Assembly (NCBI GenBank): GCA_013334655.1
Contig: JAAXXD010000011.1
Span: 1-46,928, forward strand
Length of the DNA: 46,928 nt
Direction: 5' to 3'
From: Chlorobaculum sp.
GTDB lineage: Bacteria > Bacteroidota > Chlorobiia > Chlorobiales > Chlorobiaceae
How positions within the stretch are numbered: position 1 is the stretch's first letter; each line of letters opens with the position of its first letter. A model generated the notes under the pieces. That model had not been told where the DNA came from, made no database searches, and worked only from the letters and a program-made list of their open reading frames with translations. This document shows, piece after piece, positions 24,389-34,943 of the stretch. The position numbers and the translations under genes were made by a program.

Positions 24389-25432
24389 ATGAACGCTGAG
24401 AATCTGATCGAATCGTGGATCATGCCGGTGGCAGCCGCAGTAATTGCGGTGTTGCTCTACCTGTTCGGCAACGCGCTGCTCAAGCGCACGCTCGAACGCA
24501 TCCGGCAGACCATCTCGGTAAGCGTCCCGGCGCTTGGCCTGCTGCTCATGCCGGCGAGGCTGCTGTTCGTGCTGATCGCGCTCGCTGGCGTAGCGTATTA
24601 CGTGCGGATGCCGCTTGAGATCAAGGAGCTGCTGACCCACATGCTCTCCATCGGCTCGATTGCGGGCGTTTCGTGGTTCGTGCTGCGGATTTTTGCGGTC
24701 ATTGAAGAGGTGATCCGGCAGCGCTATCGTGACGCCGGAAAGAGCAACATCGAGGCGCGGCGCATCACTACCAACATCAGCCTGCTCCGTAAGATCGTCA
24801 ACGTGCTGGTGGTGCTGCTCGCCATCGCGGGCGTGCTGATGACCTTCGAGACTGTCCGGCAGATCGGCCTGAGCATTCTCGCCTCGGCGGGACTGGCCGG
24901 TATCGTGATCGGCTTCGCCGCCCAGCGCAGCCTCCAGACGCTCATCGCGGGCATCCAGATCGCCATCACGCAGCCGGTGCGCCTCGGCGACATCGTGGTG
25001 GTCGAAAAAGAGAACGGGCGAGTCGAGGAGATCACGCTCACCTACGTCGTCGTGCGTCTCTGGGATGAACGACGCATCATCGTGCCGATCACCTGGTTCA
25101 TCGACAAACCCTTTCAGAACTGGACGCGCAGCTCGCTCGAACTCACCGGCGCGGTGATGCTCCGCGTCGCCTACCAGGTGCCGGTCGATGAGGTGCGCCG
25201 GGAGTTCGAGCGGATCGTCGCCCAGAGTCCGCTTTGGGACAAGCGCATCGCCCGCCTCGAAGTCACCGATTCGGGCGATGTCACGATGGAACTCCGCGCT
25301 CTCGTCACCGCCGCCAACTCCGCCGACCTCTGGACGCTCCGCTGCCTCGTCCGCGAAAAACTGCTCTCATTCATTTACCACCTGCAAACCCTCGAAGGCG
25401 AGGAAGACGGCGTGGTGCTGCCTGTGGAGTGA
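24389..25432 (+). CDS. MscS-family mechanosensitive channel
   Basis: This is a 347-residue protein from the ATG at 24389. Three to five membrane helices are followed by the pore-lining MscS helix (SILASAGLAGIVIGFAAQRSL, split by Gly/Ala) and NLIAGIQ-like LIAGIQIAITQPVRLGDIV. The soluble beta domain then has VEEITLTYVVVRLWDERRIIVP and NWTRSS. Such channels release solutes upon hypo-osmotic shock. An upstream TTG (24314) would add 25 residues that overlap the preceding hairpin region and look non-coding. Confidence 0.9.
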   Translation: MNAENLIESWIMPVAAAVIAVLLYLFGNALLKRTLERIRQTISVSVPALGLLLMPARLLFVLIALAGVAYYVRMPLEIKELLTHMLSIGSIAGVSWFVLRIFAVIEEVIRQRYRDAGKSNIEARRITTNISLLRKIVNVLVVLLAIAGVLMTFETVRQIGLSILASAGLAGIVIGFAAQRSLQTLIAGIQIAITQPVRLGDIVVVEKENGRVEEITLTYVVVRLWDERRIIVPITWFIDKPFQNWTRSSLELTGAVMLRVAYQVPVDEVRREFERIVAQSPLWDKRIARLEVTDSGDVTMELRALVTAANSADLWTLRCLVREKLLSFIYHLQTLEGEEDGVVLPVE

Positions 25433-25520
25433 GGGTTTGGGGAATGATTTTGTGGAATGGCTATGAATTCAAAACCCCCGCGATTTCGGCGGCGGTTTGT
25501 GTTGGGATAGGAATAAAAAA

Positions 25521-25814
25521 CTATATGATCCGATTACGATAATGCTTAGGATCTCTGTGAAGATGAGCTACGGCTGTGATAAGGATTTCTTTCTGCTCTT
25601 GCACGAATAAAAGAGCATAGGGAAAGCTTTTCAACATGCATCGCCTCGTTCGTCCGCCAACTTTCGGCCATGCCTCGGGCATAAACAATATCCGCTCTAT
25701 CGAGACCGATATTTCCTTGTAAAAGCGATAACCCAATCCAGGCAATTGATGCTCGTAGTACGTCACGGCCTCATGCAGTTCAAGAGACGCAGGAGTTATG
25801 AACCGGGCGTTCAA
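25521..25814 (-). CDS. ParE/RelE-family toxin
   Basis: This 97-residue type II toxin has the RelE/ParE fold pattern: ITPASLELHEAVTYYEHQLPGLGYRF at the N-terminus, R-x-x-M-L-K-SFPYALLF in the centre and ITAVAHLHRDPKHYRNR at the C-terminus. These residues match ParE-like toxins that pair with PF09720-type antitoxins. Whether it acts on gyrase or on ribosome-bound mRNA is not clear. The gene overlaps its antitoxin by four bases. Confidence 0.88.
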   Translation of the reverse strand: MNARFITPASLELHEAVTYYEHQLPGLGYRFYKEISVSIERILFMPEAWPKVGGRTRRCMLKSFPYALLFVQEQKEILITAVAHLHRDPKHYRNRII

Positions 25815-26026
25815 CGTTCGTACCTTTTTTTGATTTCATCCCAATCTTCAGCCTCAAGCTCACCTCGCTTGAAAGCATCATAGCGAGCCTCTGATTCGGC
25901 TATCCAGCTTTTCTCAATTTCAGGATCAGGCTTATCAAGGCTGTACAAAATAGCCTCCACCAGCCGGATTCTCTCCTTCGGATCGAGAACAATCGCTTTC
26001 TTCACCATTTCGTCTACAGATTCCAT
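25811..26026 (-). CDS. PF09720-type antitoxin
   Basis: This 71-residue antitoxin contains KAIVLDPKERIRLVEAILYSL followed by DKPDPEIEKSWIAESEARYDAF, the characteristic pattern of PF09720 addiction-module proteins. The start at 26026 is supported by AAGGGAG upstream. It probably neutralises the toxin encoded immediately after it and may autoregulate. A copy with nearly the same protein, but without its first codons, lies at the right end of the window (46594-46801). Confidence 0.88.
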   Translation of the reverse strand: MESVDEMVKKAIVLDPKERIRLVEAILYSLDKPDPEIEKSWIAESEARYDAFKRGELEAEDWDEIKKRYER

Positions 26027-26128
26027 ATTGTTTCTCCCTTTTAAGCTATACTTACACTTTTCGGCGTTTGTCTCACAACTACTGTTATAGATAAGGCCGC
26101 TGTCACAAATCAAAGTTATACAACTGTA

Positions 26129-26617
26129 CTACTTCTCTGGCTCATAAAACTCTTCTTGTATTTTTGTTAAATAGGGTTCTATAGCAACATGAATTATTTT
26201 TCTAAAAATATTGTGTATTTTTTCAATATTTTCTTCAGCTGATGGCAACAAAAAATGCTTTGGAAGGATAACTCTAAATGGCTCCGTTGATTTGTATTTC
26301 CTAATACAATTTTCTGATATTCTGCGTCCGGCTTTGTATTCAAAATCAGCTAAATATATGGCTTCCCGGATGTCGTCTTTGAGAAATCTTGAAACAATAT
26401 CTACTTTGAGATTGTTTAGTCTCGGATTCTCGTTAAAATCTGGAGACTCGACGTGGAAACGAACTTCATTGGGTTTATTTACTCGCATTTCCCAATGAAT
26501 AGTAAAAAAATCTCTGCCATTTTTATAATTCCCTCCGCGTCGAGGCCACTCCCATTCATCGACACGTCCAGAAACTAACGCACCCCCAATTGGATTTCCG
26601 TATCTAAAGCGAATCAT
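26129..26617 (-). CDS. Uncharacterised 162-residue protein in accessory patch
   Basis: An AT-rich coding frame, clearly lower in GC than the core genes, encodes 162 residues. There is no membrane segment, signal peptide or motif I know. The N-terminus (MIRFRYGNPIGGALVSGRVDEWEWPRRGG) and the central HVESPDFNENPRL look like beta-rich soluble structure. The C-terminal half is helical (AEENIEKIHNIFRKIIHVAI). It lies between a toxin-antitoxin pair and an orphan antitoxin, on the same strand as both, so it is likely accessory cargo. Function unknown. Confidence 0.55.
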   Translation of the reverse strand: MIRFRYGNPIGGALVSGRVDEWEWPRRGGNYKNGRDFFTIHWEMRVNKPNEVRFHVESPDFNENPRLNNLKVDIVSRFLKDDIREAIYLADFEYKAGRRISENCIRKYKSTEPFRVILPKHFLLPSAEENIEKIHNIFRKIIHVAIEPYLTKIQEEFYEPEK

Positions 26618-26717
26618 AGTTTATTTCTAATGAATTACAAGAATCATGCGTAACAGTGTTTAAACTGATTGTCAGATTTCAGAAATAAGCAAACAACTTT
26701 AAAATCACAACCACAAA

Positions 26718-26951
26718 TCAATCACCCTTTCGGTAAAGTCTATCCCTGACCTCTTCCCACGGAATACTTTTCGCGGCACCCGAGTCGATCTCGCGAATCC
26801 GGTTCTCAATCTCGATCTGCCAGGCACGATCAACGTCATCATCCACGGGAGCCTCAAGACTGGCGATGAGCGCCTCCGCTTTTCGCGCCCGTTCGGTATC
26901 TGTTTGCCTGAGTGCATTGCTCAGAAGCCTGTCTGCCTCGGTTTTATTCAT
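26718..26951 (-). CDS. Orphan PF09720-type antitoxin
   Basis: This 77-residue protein has the addiction-module pattern ERARKAEALIASLEAPVDDD...RAWQIEIENRIREIDSGAA...IPWEEVRDRL. The ATG at 26951 follows GAGGA. No toxin gene lies downstream, only about 100 bases before an unrelated gene. The first 22 codons are about 90 percent identical to the broken copy at 301-366. It may be a solitary remnant, or it may act on a toxin elsewhere. Confidence 0.8.
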   Translation of the reverse strand: MNKTEADRLLSNALRQTDTERARKAEALIASLEAPVDDDVDRAWQIEIENRIREIDSGAAKSIPWEEVRDRLYRKGD

Positions 26952-27286
26952 CAATCGATTCCTCTATTTTTCTTCACCCCCGAAATGTAAACAACATTTG
27001 CAGTCCGTCAAAAATACCCGACTCAAGCCCGTCGTCCGAAGCTCTGCTTTTTTTGAAAATTTGCGAAACAACGCAATCTTGAGCGGAGTTTGTGCCGATA
27101 AACAGGTGGATTCATAACACATTACGAAGCAAAGCGTTGCCGGTTTCCCTCTCCCTTGGAATGCTCATCTCGATACCGAAGAGCTGGCGGCGTTTTACCG
27201 GCGGGTTGGCGTGAGCCGGGATGGTCGGGAAATGTAGCGTCGGGCCGGAGTTACCAGACTCGCCATTCATCAGCGATGGCTTGGTT
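26952..27286. other. Intergenic region, nothing recognised
   Basis: No supported gene in about 335 bases between the orphan antitoxin start and the end of the acyltransferase gene. No clear terminator was found. Confidence 0.4.
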
Positions 27287-28258
27287 TCATCCCCTTTTCC
27301 AGCGGTCGTGGAGCCAGAACCACTCTTCGGGGCGGCGGCGAATCTGTGCTTCGATCTCTCTGGTATAGCGGGCGACGAGGGTGGCGATGTCCTCCTTGTT
27401 GAAGGAAAGATCGGAGGTGTCGATCTGGCTCACGGTAATGGTGTAGCGCCCGTCACCGTTGCTGGTGCAGATGGGCATGAAGAGCGGCACATTGGCCCGA
27501 AGCGCAAAAAAAGCCGCGCCGTGCAGAACGGTGGCTCGTCTTCCGAGAAACTCGCCGAAATTGGCTTCGTCCGGATCGGACTGGTCGCCGAGGATGGCCA
27601 GCGTGCCGCCGTTTTGCAGCAGACGCAGTCCCTTCCGGACCGATTGCCTCGGAGAGACCACGCTGTTGCCACGCATGGTGCGGTACTCGTTTATCTTCCG
27701 GTCAATCTGCTCGTTATGAAGCCGCTTGACGATGATGGTAACAGGTTTGACCAGGATGCCGAAGGCCATCGCCATCAGCTCCCAGTTGCCGTAATGGGCT
27801 GAGACCATCACTGCGCCGCTTTTTTCGGAACGACACCACTCCAAGAAAGCTTCGTTGCCGTCGAAATCGACCAGCGCGGCGGCATCGTCACGGTTCTGTA
27901 TCAGCGGTAGTCGCAGCACTTCGAGCATCGTCGTGGTCAGGTTTCGGTAGACCGCCGTAGCGATCCTGGCGATTTCAGCGGGTGATTTTTCGGGAAAGGT
28001 GAGCGCGAGATTCCGGTAGACCAGCTCACGCCGGAGTCCGGCAACCCGATGCAGAAAATCGCCGATGAAACAAGCGATACGGCGGGTCTGCTTGCGGTTC
28101 AGCCTCCGCACCAGAAAACCGAGGAACATGACAACCCCGTAGGTCACGGATTTCGATGCCAATCTCATGCGGCGCTTAAAGCGCGTTTTGAGTCTGCGTG
28201 CGTCGAAGCTCATGAAATGATGCGCCTCGCTGGTGTTTATAGTTGTCATGCCGATCAT
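27287..28258 (-). CDS. Lipid A acyltransferase, LpxL/HtrB family
   Basis: This 323-residue protein has an N-terminal hydrophobic anchor (about 38-50). It has the catalytic HX4E motif as HYGNWE (H155, E160), and [24 protein letters not shown] as the second block of the family. The C-terminal [16 protein letters not shown] matches the terminal WxWxHxRWK. It adds a secondary acyl chain to lipid A or its precursor at the inner membrane. The start at 28258 has AAGGAA nearby. A small membrane-protein frame may precede it in the same operon. Confidence 0.9.
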   Translation of the reverse strand: MIGMTTINTSEAHHFMSFDARRLKTRFKRRMRLASKSVTYGVVMFLGFLVRRLNRKQTRRIACFIGDFLHRVAGLRRELVYRNLALTFPEKSPAEIARIATAVYRNLTTTMLEVLRLPLIQNRDDAAALVDFDGNEAFLEWCRSEKSGAVMVSAHYGNWELMAMAFGILVKPVTIIVKRLHNEQIDRKINEYRTMRGNSVVSPRQSVRKGLRLLQNGGTLAILGDQSDPDEANFGEFLGRRATVLHGAAFFALRANVPLFMPICTSNGDGRYTITVSQIDTSDLSFNKEDIATLVARYTREIEAQIRRRPEEWFWLHDRWKRG

Positions 28259-28317
28259 GCGTTCCTTTCTTCCGGCCTAAGCCGCCTCGTCTTCTGCACC
28301 GGAAAAGTCATAGAAAT

Positions 28318-28548
28318 TCATTGTATCCGATCATCCCGGCGATTTTTGCCGAAGTCGTTCGGAGTGATGTCATGCGCTTCCGAACGAAAAAGTACCCAGA
28401 AGGTACAAAACGAAGCGATAGCAGAAAACAGGAAGTTGACCGTCTTCGCCAGTCGATTCATAGACGGATTTTCGCCCTGATGCGCCCGCAAAAGCTCGTC
28501 GGAGCCCGATTCCGATTTTTCAGACTGTTGACGATTGCCTTCCCGCAT
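28318..28548 (-). CDS. Possible small single-pass membrane protein
   Basis: This is a 76-codon frame on the same strand as, and 60 bases before, the acyltransferase gene. It encodes a polar N-terminus followed by one hydrophobic stretch ([18 protein letters not shown]) and a charged tail. There is no good ribosome-binding site. Two frames on the opposite strand are also open in this GC-rich area. A tentative call, not matched to any family. Confidence 0.25.
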   Translation of the reverse strand: MREGNRQQSEKSESGSDELLRAHQGENPSMNRLAKTVNFLFSAIASFCTFWVLFRSEAHDITPNDFGKNRRDDRIQ

Positions 28549-28608
28549 TATATTTGTTATGTAGATGGTATAGAAAGGGGGCCATCCCTGCAACGCGAAA
28601 ATTCCTCG

Positions 28609-29115
28609 ATGATCGACATGCCAACCAAGCTCTGCTCCCATGACGAAATGCTCCTGAAAGTCCGCAGGTGGCAGGCTGACGGAGAGAAGGTGGTGTTCAC
28701 CAACGGCTGCTTCGATATTCTTCATGCCGGCCATGTGCGCTACCTCGACGCTGCACGGCAGCTTGGCGACCGGCTTGTGGTCGGCCTGAACACCGACGCT
28801 TCGGTCCGGCGGCTCAAAGGGCCGAAGCGCCCCGTGGCGTGCGAGGCGGATCGGGCCGAGGTGCTCTCGGCGCTGGCGGCGGTCGATGCCGTGACGCTTT
28901 TCGACGACGATACGCCCGAAGCGCTGATCGGCATGGTGCTGCCGGATATTCTGGTCAAGGGGGCCGACTGGGCGGTCGAGAAGATCGCCGGAGCGAAAGC
29001 GGTCATCGAGCACGGAGGCGCGGTGCTGACCCTGCCGCTCCTCGAAGGGCGCTCCACCACCGGCATCATCGAGACCATCGTTCAATTTCATTGTCCGCAA
29101 CAGACCGGTGGATAG
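28609..29115 (+). CDS. rfaE2: D-glycero-beta-D-manno-heptose 1-phosphate adenylyltransferase (HldE C-terminal type)
   Basis: This 168-residue nucleotidyltransferase has [11 protein letters not shown] (32-42), the HxGH signature of cytidylyltransferase-like enzymes. [17 protein letters not shown] and the end [10 protein letters not shown] are typical of RfaE domain II. It makes ADP-heptose from heptose 1-phosphate for the LPS core. Here it is a stand-alone enzyme, not fused to the kinase domain. Methionine at 28618 is an alternative start. It overlaps the TamB-like gene by 8 bases, so the two are co-transcribed. Confidence 0.92.
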   Translation: MIDMPTKLCSHDEMLLKVRRWQADGEKVVFTNGCFDILHAGHVRYLDAARQLGDRLVVGLNTDASVRRLKGPKRPVACEADRAEVLSALAAVDAVTLFDDDTPEALIGMVLPDILVKGADWAVEKIAGAKAVIEHGGAVLTLPLLEGRSTTGIIETIVQFHCPQQTGG

Positions 29116-32100
29116 AATCAAAAAATTCAGCTTTTTCGTGATGACCGCAGCTTCTGCTGTCATCATCCTTCTCTGCATCGCCTTTGCGCTGGTGCTCAAC
29201 AGCGGCATGGTCGATCAGTTCGCCAAAAAGCAGTTGCTGTCGCTCTTCAACGACGAGTACCGGGGGCGGCTCGAACTGAAGGCGGTGCGGCTGCGCTTCC
29301 CTGACGAGGTCACGCTCCTCACTCCCGCCATCTTCGAGGAAAAAGCCATGCAACCGGCGGCCCGTGCGCAAAGCGTCACGCTGAAATTCAATTTCCTCTC
29401 GCTTCTCAGGCCGAAGATCACCCTGCTCTCGTTCAACGAGGTCGATGTTGACGGCCCCCAGGTGAGCGTCGTGGAGTATCCCGACGGGCATCTGAACATC
29501 GAAAAAATCTTCACCCGAAAACATCCCGAAAAACCGGAGGTGCTGGCCATCGGGAAGTTCCGCGCCAGATGGCTGAAAATCAGGAACGGCACGATGTCGT
29601 GGAAGCCGAAAAACTCAACCGCGTACCGGCTGAACGCACTGAATCTCGACATGTCGAAGGTGTTCGTTGCCAAGTACGAGTTCATGGGCACGATCAGGCA
29701 GATGCAGTTCACCATGCCCGAACGCGGCCTGACGGTAAAAAAAGGCTCCGGCTCGCTGGCTTTTTCGTCGGTGAGCAGCGACGTGATCGGCCTCGACCTC
29801 GAAACCGCGAAGAGCCATGCGCAACTTTCGGTCTCCGTGGATGGACTCGACATTTTTTCCGGCATCTCGAAAAAGAGCCTGCTGAAAAACAAAACTTTTG
29901 TTCATGTCGAATTGCTGAGCATTGACACCGACGAGTTGAACCGGTTCATCACGGTTCCGGCTCTTCCGGCTGGCGTGTACACGATCAAGGGCGACGCGAA
30001 AGGAACCCTTGGCGACCTCGAAATACTGCCGACCACCATCGCGCAGGATGGCAGCCACATCGCCTTCAAGGGGGAGATGCTCAACCTCTTCGACCTGAAA
30101 AGCCTTTCGTTCAACCTGCAAATCGGCAAATCGGCTCTCTCTCCGGCGCTCCTCGCCCATATGCTTGATGACGAGCGTTATCGGAAGCTCGCCAGAGATG
30201 CGGGCGAAATCGCCTTCAGCGGCATGTTGAGGGGACGGCTCGACCAGTGGAAAAGCGATATCGAGTTCAAAACCGCCATCGGCAGCGGAAAAACCGCATT
30301 CGAAACAAAGCGGCTGGCTGAAAAGCGCTATCAGACCGATGGAGCCTTCTCGCTCGAAAAAACCGAGCCGCACCGGTTCCTCAGCCTCGCGCAGGTCAGG
30401 AGCGGATTTTCCGGTTCGGGCGCGTTCCGTGGCGTCGTCAGCGCTGAGGGCATCGAAAGCGCCCATGTCGAGGCCTCCATAAAGAGCGCCTTCTGGCAGC
30501 AGCAGACGATTTCGTCGGGTTCGGTCACGCTCGACCTCGTTGGCAAAAAGCTCGATCTTTCGACCGACCTCAAAAGCCCGGAGGGGGGGAGTCTCGTCAT
30601 GGCGGGCCTCATCGATTTTTCGACCCCCGCGCCCTCGTACGAGGCGGGCGGCACCGTGAGAAAGCTCGATCTCTCCAAAGCAATCGGCCTTCAGGAGTAT
30701 CGAAGCGATCTGAATGGCCGGTTCGATCTGAAGGGACAGGGGCTGGATCTGGCTTCGCTGAACCTCAAGACGAGCATGGCGCTGGAGCCGTCGTCGTTCA
30801 GCGATTTCCGCTTCAGGGACAATTCGACGGTGTCGGCGAGCATCGCGCAGAGCGCCGGAGCATCCACGGTATCGTTTGAGAGCGAGGCGTTCGACCTCTC
30901 GCTGCAAGGTAACGCCTCTTTGGCCCAGGTGCTCGAAACCTTGCGAACGGTCACGGTCTGCATCGCCAGGGAGAGCAGCAATGCCGTCGCCGCTCCATTG
31001 TCGCTCGGCGCGCCTTCCTTCGCGTTCGATTACAATCTGACCGTGCGCGATTTCGCACCGCTCAGGCCGCTGCTTTCGGTAAATGAACTTCAGTTCAGAG
31101 GAACAGCCTCCGGCAAGGTCGCCTGGGCTGGAAACCGTCTCTCGCTGGACGCGAACATTTCAAACGCCTCGCTCTCCAACGGGCCGTCGTTTCGCATGGA
31201 GAAAACCGCGATGACGGGAGCGATGCAGTGTGCGGCGGGAGGCGTCGAGGCGGCGCGACTCTCCGGCACGGCGGGCACTGTGAGCCTTTTCGGCAGGGAT
31301 ATGAACGACATGCGCCTGAATTCGTCGTATGACAATGACCGCCTCGCAGCCTCGCTCGATCTCGCCATGCCGCGGTTCGCAGAAAAGCTGAGTGCGGCCA
31401 TCACGGCGCGGCGCTCCGGCACCATCGCCACCGTCTCAATCGACCGGCTCGCGCTCACCACGCCGAAGGGCATCTGGCAGACCGCACCCGGCGGCACGCT
31501 CGATGTAGCGAAAGATTTTCTGCGCTTCAACAGCGTCCGGTTCGCCAAAGGCGCTCAGTCGCTGCAACTTGACGGCCTCTTGAGCAACACCGTTCCGGGC
31601 ACCTTCCGAGGATCGTTCTCCGGCATCGACCTGACCGAGGCGAAGTACTTCTGGCTCGACCCCGCGCTGAAGCCGGTGAGCGGCATGGTCAACGCGAACT
31701 TTACGGTCAGCGGCATGCCCGGCGCGAAGACGAGCGACCTCGATCTGAGAGGCTCCGGCGTGACCTACGACGAGCTGAAGATCGGCGCGGTGCATCTGTC
31801 GGCCCGACACCTCGGCGATATGCTGCGCTTCGAGTACGAAAGCCGGGGTGCGGCAAGCCAGACCGGGAACACAGCGTCCGTGCCGATCAATACCATCCTG
31901 GGTTCCGGCTCGATCCCGCTGGTGCTGAACTACTCGCCGCTGGAGGTCAGGATACCCGAAAACCGGCCAATCAGCGTCTCCATGCATTCGGACGACCTGT
32001 CGGCAAGAATCGTCACCTACATCGTCCCGATCTTCGATTATGCTGAAGGGGTCATTCCGACCGATCTGCGCGTCACCGGCGCGATGCCGAAGCCGGAGAT

Positions 32101-33622
32101 ATTCATGACCACCCGTCTCAGGGATACTAAAATCCGGGTTGCGCCGACGCAGGTCACCTACCGGGTCAATGGTCAGATTACCGGTACGCCGACTCGCATC
32201 GATTTTGGCCGCCTCGAGCTCAATGACTCGCAGGAGGGAAGCGGCGTGGTCAGCGGCATGGTCGGACTCGACGGCCTGAAGCCCGTCACGGTCAACCTTG
32301 GCGGTTCGTTCAGAAACCTCATGCTCTACAGCAAAAAGGACATGAAGGACGACACCTCGTTCGGCACGATCACCGGCACGACCGATAACCTCCGCTTTTA
32401 CGGCGACCTGAACGCGCCGGTCGCAGAGGGCGATCTCGTGCTGACCTCGGCCAACTTCAGCCTCTACAGCAAAGGATCGAGCGAGAGCGCCAAGTACATC
32501 GGCGCTGAAAAGTTCATCACCTTCGTGCCGCGCCGTCCAGCGCCTAAACCGGTCGAAAAGGTTGCCGCGCCGAAATTCATGCAGTTTCACTACAATCTGC
32601 TCGACATTCTGCAGATCAACAACCTCCGGCTTTCGTGCAGTGTGCCAATCAAGGGCACCATGATCTTCGACCGGATCAGGGGTGAACGGATCGAAGGGGC
32701 TCTGAACAATCTTTCGCTTCTGGTCAACAAGACCGGAGCGCGATACAATCTTTTCGGCTCGGTCGATATTACCGGCGGCAAGTACACCTTCTCGAACACG
32801 AGCTTTGACCTCGAAAACAGCGGCCGGGTGAGCTGGAACAACGAAGAGATCCGGGAGGGCCGCCTGATCGACATCTATGGCGGCAAACAGGTGACGGCCA
32901 CCGACGTTCAGACCGGGGAGCGCGACAACGTCAAGCTGCTCATCGCTGTCAGCGGCACCATCGAAAAGCCGAACGTTCGCATGGGCTACTATCTGAACGA
33001 CGATCCCCAGCCCTACTCCGCGGTTAACATGATCGGTCGGCAATCGAGTCACGTCGATGCGAACGCCGACCTGAACGTCATCTCCATGCTCTTTTCGAGG
33101 CAGTGGTACCTGAACCCGGAACGGCAGGCATCGAGAGGCGTCAACCCCGTATCGAGCGTCGGCCTTTCCGCCGGCACCGGCCTGCTTTCCTCGCAGGTCT
33201 CGAACATCGTGCAGAATCTCGCCGGGCTGGAGAGCTTCAACCTCAATCTCGGTACCGGCTCGAATGGCAACCTGAGTGGTTTGGAGCTGAACTACGCCTT
33301 GCTCGTGCCGGGCACCAACGGCAAAATCAGGTTTGTCGGCACCAGCAGAACCCCTGTTTCGGGAAGCGCCAGCACCACGAACGACTACTATGCCGGTTCG
33401 TCGCAGAAAATCGAGTACCGTGTCACCCCGAAGGTCTACGTCGAGGCGTTCCGCTCCGATGGCATGAGCAGCAACGACGCTGCCTACATCAACTTGCAGA
33501 AGCCGAGCGAGAATTGGGGGGCCAGCGTGTCGTATCGCGAGAAGTTCCACACCTGGAGCCAGTTCTGGGATCATCTGTTCGACGGGAAAAAGAAGGAAAA
33601 GGAGCAAGGCAAGCAAGAGTGA
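29108..33622 (+). CDS. TamB-like (DUF490/AsmA-type) envelope protein
   Basis: This 1504-residue protein is anchored by one N-terminal helix (about 9-31). A long chain of repetitive beta-strand segments follows, of AsmA character at the start ([26 protein letters not shown]). It ends in the conserved TamB C-terminal domain (about 1150-1500, with [20 protein letters not shown] and [15 protein letters not shown]). TamB-type proteins bridge the periplasm and serve outer-membrane protein assembly or lipid transport. The GTG start lies inside the end of the heptose gene. No TamA or other BAM gene is adjacent. The reverse strand has long chance open frames. Confidence 0.85.
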   Translation: MDRIKKFSFFVMTAASAVIILLCIAFALVLNSGMVDQFAKKQLLSLFNDEYRGRLELKAVRLRFPDEVTLLTPAIFEEKAMQPAARAQSVTLKFNFLSLLRPKITLLSFNEVDVDGPQVSVVEYPDGHLNIEKIFTRKHPEKPEVLAIGKFRARWLKIRNGTMSWKPKNSTAYRLNALNLDMSKVFVAKYEFMGTIRQMQFTMPERGLTVKKGSGSLAFSSVSSDVIGLDLETAKSHAQLSVSVDGLDIFSGISKKSLLKNKTFVHVELLSIDTDELNRFITVPALPAGVYTIKGDAKGTLGDLEILPTTIAQDGSHIAFKGEMLNLFDLKSLSFNLQIGKSALSPALLAHMLDDERYRKLARDAGEIAFSGMLRGRLDQWKSDIEFKTAIGSGKTAFETKRLAEKRYQTDGAFSLEKTEPHRFLSLAQVRSGFSGSGAFRGVVSAEGIESAHVEASIKSAFWQQQTISSGSVTLDLVGKKLDLSTDLKSPEGGSLVMAGLIDFSTPAPSYEAGGTVRKLDLSKAIGLQEYRSDLNGRFDLKGQGLDLASLNLKTSMALEPSSFSDFRFRDNSTVSASIAQSAGASTVSFESEAFDLSLQGNASLAQVLETLRTVTVCIARESSNAVAAPLSLGAPSFAFDYNLTVRDFAPLRPLLSVNELQFRGTASGKVAWAGNRLSLDANISNASLSNGPSFRMEKTAMTGAMQCAAGGVEAARLSGTAGTVSLFGRDMNDMRLNSSYDNDRLAASLDLAMPRFAEKLSAAITARRSGTIATVSIDRLALTTPKGIWQTAPGGTLDVAKDFLRFNSVRFAKGAQSLQLDGLLSNTVPGTFRGSFSGIDLTEAKYFWLDPALKPVSGMVNANFTVSGMPGAKTSDLDLRGSGVTYDELKIGAVHLSARHLGDMLRFEYESRGAASQTGNTASVPINTILGSGSIPLVLNYSPLEVRIPENRPISVSMHSDDLSARIVTYIVPIFDYAEGVIPTDLRVTGAMPKPEIFMTTRLRDTKIRVAPTQVTYRVNGQITGTPTRIDFGRLELNDSQEGSGVVSGMVGLDGLKPVTVNLGGSFRNLMLYSKKDMKDDTSFGTITGTTDNLRFYGDLNAPVAEGDLVLTSANFSLYSKGSSESAKYIGAEKFITFVPRRPAPKPVEKVAAPKFMQFHYNLLDILQINNLRLSCSVPIKGTMIFDRIRGERIEGALNNLSLLVNKTGARYNLFGSVDITGGKYTFSNTSFDLENSGRVSWNNEEIREGRLIDIYGGKQVTATDVQTGERDNVKLLIAVSGTIEKPNVRMGYYLNDDPQPYSAVNMIGRQSSHVDANADLNVISMLFSRQWYLNPERQASRGVNPVSSVGLSAGTGLLSSQVSNIVQNLAGLESFNLNLGTGSNGNLSGLELNYALLVPGTNGKIRFVGTSRTPVSGSASTTNDYYAGSSQKIEYRVTPKVYVEAFRSDGMSSNDAAYINLQKPSENWGASVSYREKFHTWSQFWDHLFDGKKKEKEQGKQE

Positions 33623-33659
33623 AGCTTCGTATGGTCATTATTTTTCATACCTTTAAAGA

Positions 33660-34925
33660 TTGTCTCGCAAAACTGAACCATCGACCAGATTGTCACAAGT
33701 GTTGACCGGCAAAAACATACTTCTCGGCATCTCCGGCGGCATCGCCGCCTATAAAACGCCGCATCTGGTCAGGCTTCTGAAAAAATCAGGAGCCGATGTG
33801 CAGGTGCTCGCCACCGAATCGGCGTTGCAGTTCGTCAGCGAACTGACGCTCGCGACCGTGTCGGGCCGCCCGGTGCTCACGGATATTTTCACGGCGGATG
33901 GAAACGGACACGACAATGCGCGCACGATGCACATCACGCTCGGTGAGTGGGCCGACGCCTTCGTCATCGCTCCGACCACGGCCAACACGCTCGCACGGCT
34001 CGCCGCCGGACTCTGCGACGACATGCTCTCGCTCTGCTTTCTGACCCTCCGCCCTGGCAAACCGGTGCTCATCGCGCCCGCCATGGACGGCCACATGTAC
34101 GACTCCCCTTCGGTGCAGCGCAACCTTTCGGTGCTCGCCGCGCAGGGATGCCGCATCATGGAACCCGAAAGCGGCTCGCTCGCCTCAGGCCAGTGCGGGT
34201 TGGGACGGATGCCCGAGCCGGAGAGCATCATCGAAAAGCTGATGCAGCTCCTCGAACCTCCGGCGGAGTCGCCACTGAAAGGACGCACAATGATCGTCAC
34301 CGCCGGGCCGACGCGGGAGAAGCTCGACGACGTGCGCTTCCTCTCGAACTACTCATCCGGCAAGATGGGCTTCGCCATTGCCGCCGACGCGGCTCGTCGC
34401 GGCGCGAACGTGCACCTCGTGACCGGGCCGGTCAACCTCCAGACGCCGCCGGGCGTGGAGCGCATCGACGTCGAGAGCGCCGCAGAGATGCTCGAAGCGG
34501 CGCGTCCTTTTTTCGATAATTGCGATCTCTTCATCGGTGCCGCCGCCGTGGCCGACTACCGTCCCGAAACGCCGGTCGAAGGAAAGATCAAGAAAAACGA
34601 CGCAGAGATGGAGATTCGCCTCGTCAGGAATCCCGACATTCTCGCAACCTTCGCGACCAGCAGAAAGCTTGGCCAGCTCGCCGTCGGCTTCGCGCTTGAA
34701 ACCGCAGGCGGCATCGACTATGCCCGCAAGAAGCTCGTGGAAAAGCAGCTCGACCTCGTCGCCTTCAACGTTTACGATGGCCGTACCTCGGGCTTCGAGG
34801 TCGATACCAACGCGCTGACGCTGCTCGGGCGCGACGGCAACATCACCGAGCTGCCGCTGCTCTCGAAGGAGAAGGCTGCCGGAAAGCTGATCGACGCAAT
34901 CGAACCGCTCCTCCAGCGCCGTTAA
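33660..34925 (+). CDS. coaBC: Bifunctional CoaBC (phosphopantothenoylcysteine decarboxylase/synthetase)
   Basis: This protein of about 421 residues performs two steps of coenzyme A synthesis. The CoaC part (about 15-190) has GGIAAYK (26-32), the catalytic H91 (MHITLGEWAD), PAMD...MY (140-147) in place of the more common PAMNxxMW, and SGQCGLGRM with its cysteine. The CoaB part (about 210-420) has TAGPTREKLDDVRFLSNYSSGKMG, AAVADYRP and KIKK. The first start is TTG at 33660, overlapping no other gene. Later GTG or TTG starts up to about 33700 fit the family N-terminus better, so the exact start is uncertain. Confidence 0.93.
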   Translation: MSRKTEPSTRLSQVLTGKNILLGISGGIAAYKTPHLVRLLKKSGADVQVLATESALQFVSELTLATVSGRPVLTDIFTADGNGHDNARTMHITLGEWADAFVIAPTTANTLARLAAGLCDDMLSLCFLTLRPGKPVLIAPAMDGHMYDSPSVQRNLSVLAAQGCRIMEPESGSLASGQCGLGRMPEPESIIEKLMQLLEPPAESPLKGRTMIVTAGPTREKLDDVRFLSNYSSGKMGFAIAADAARRGANVHLVTGPVNLQTPPGVERIDVESAAEMLEAARPFFDNCDLFIGAAAVADYRPETPVEGKIKKNDAEMEIRLVRNPDILATFATSRKLGQLAVGFALETAGGIDYARKKLVEKQLDLVAFNVYDGRTSGFEVDTNALTLLGRDGNITELPLLSKEKAAGKLIDAIEPLLQRR

Positions 34926-34943
34926 TTCCATGCAAGAAGTACC

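Noticed and set aside
29615-30907. 430-codon antisense frame inside the TamB-like gene
   Set aside because: Same reasons: shadow composition, no ribosome-binding site, no recognisable domain.
31436-33616. 726-codon open frame antisense to the TamB-like gene
   Set aside because: The sense strand gives a coherent TamB protein. The antisense product has the Arg/Asp/Val/Gly/His-rich composition of a shadow frame and no motif.
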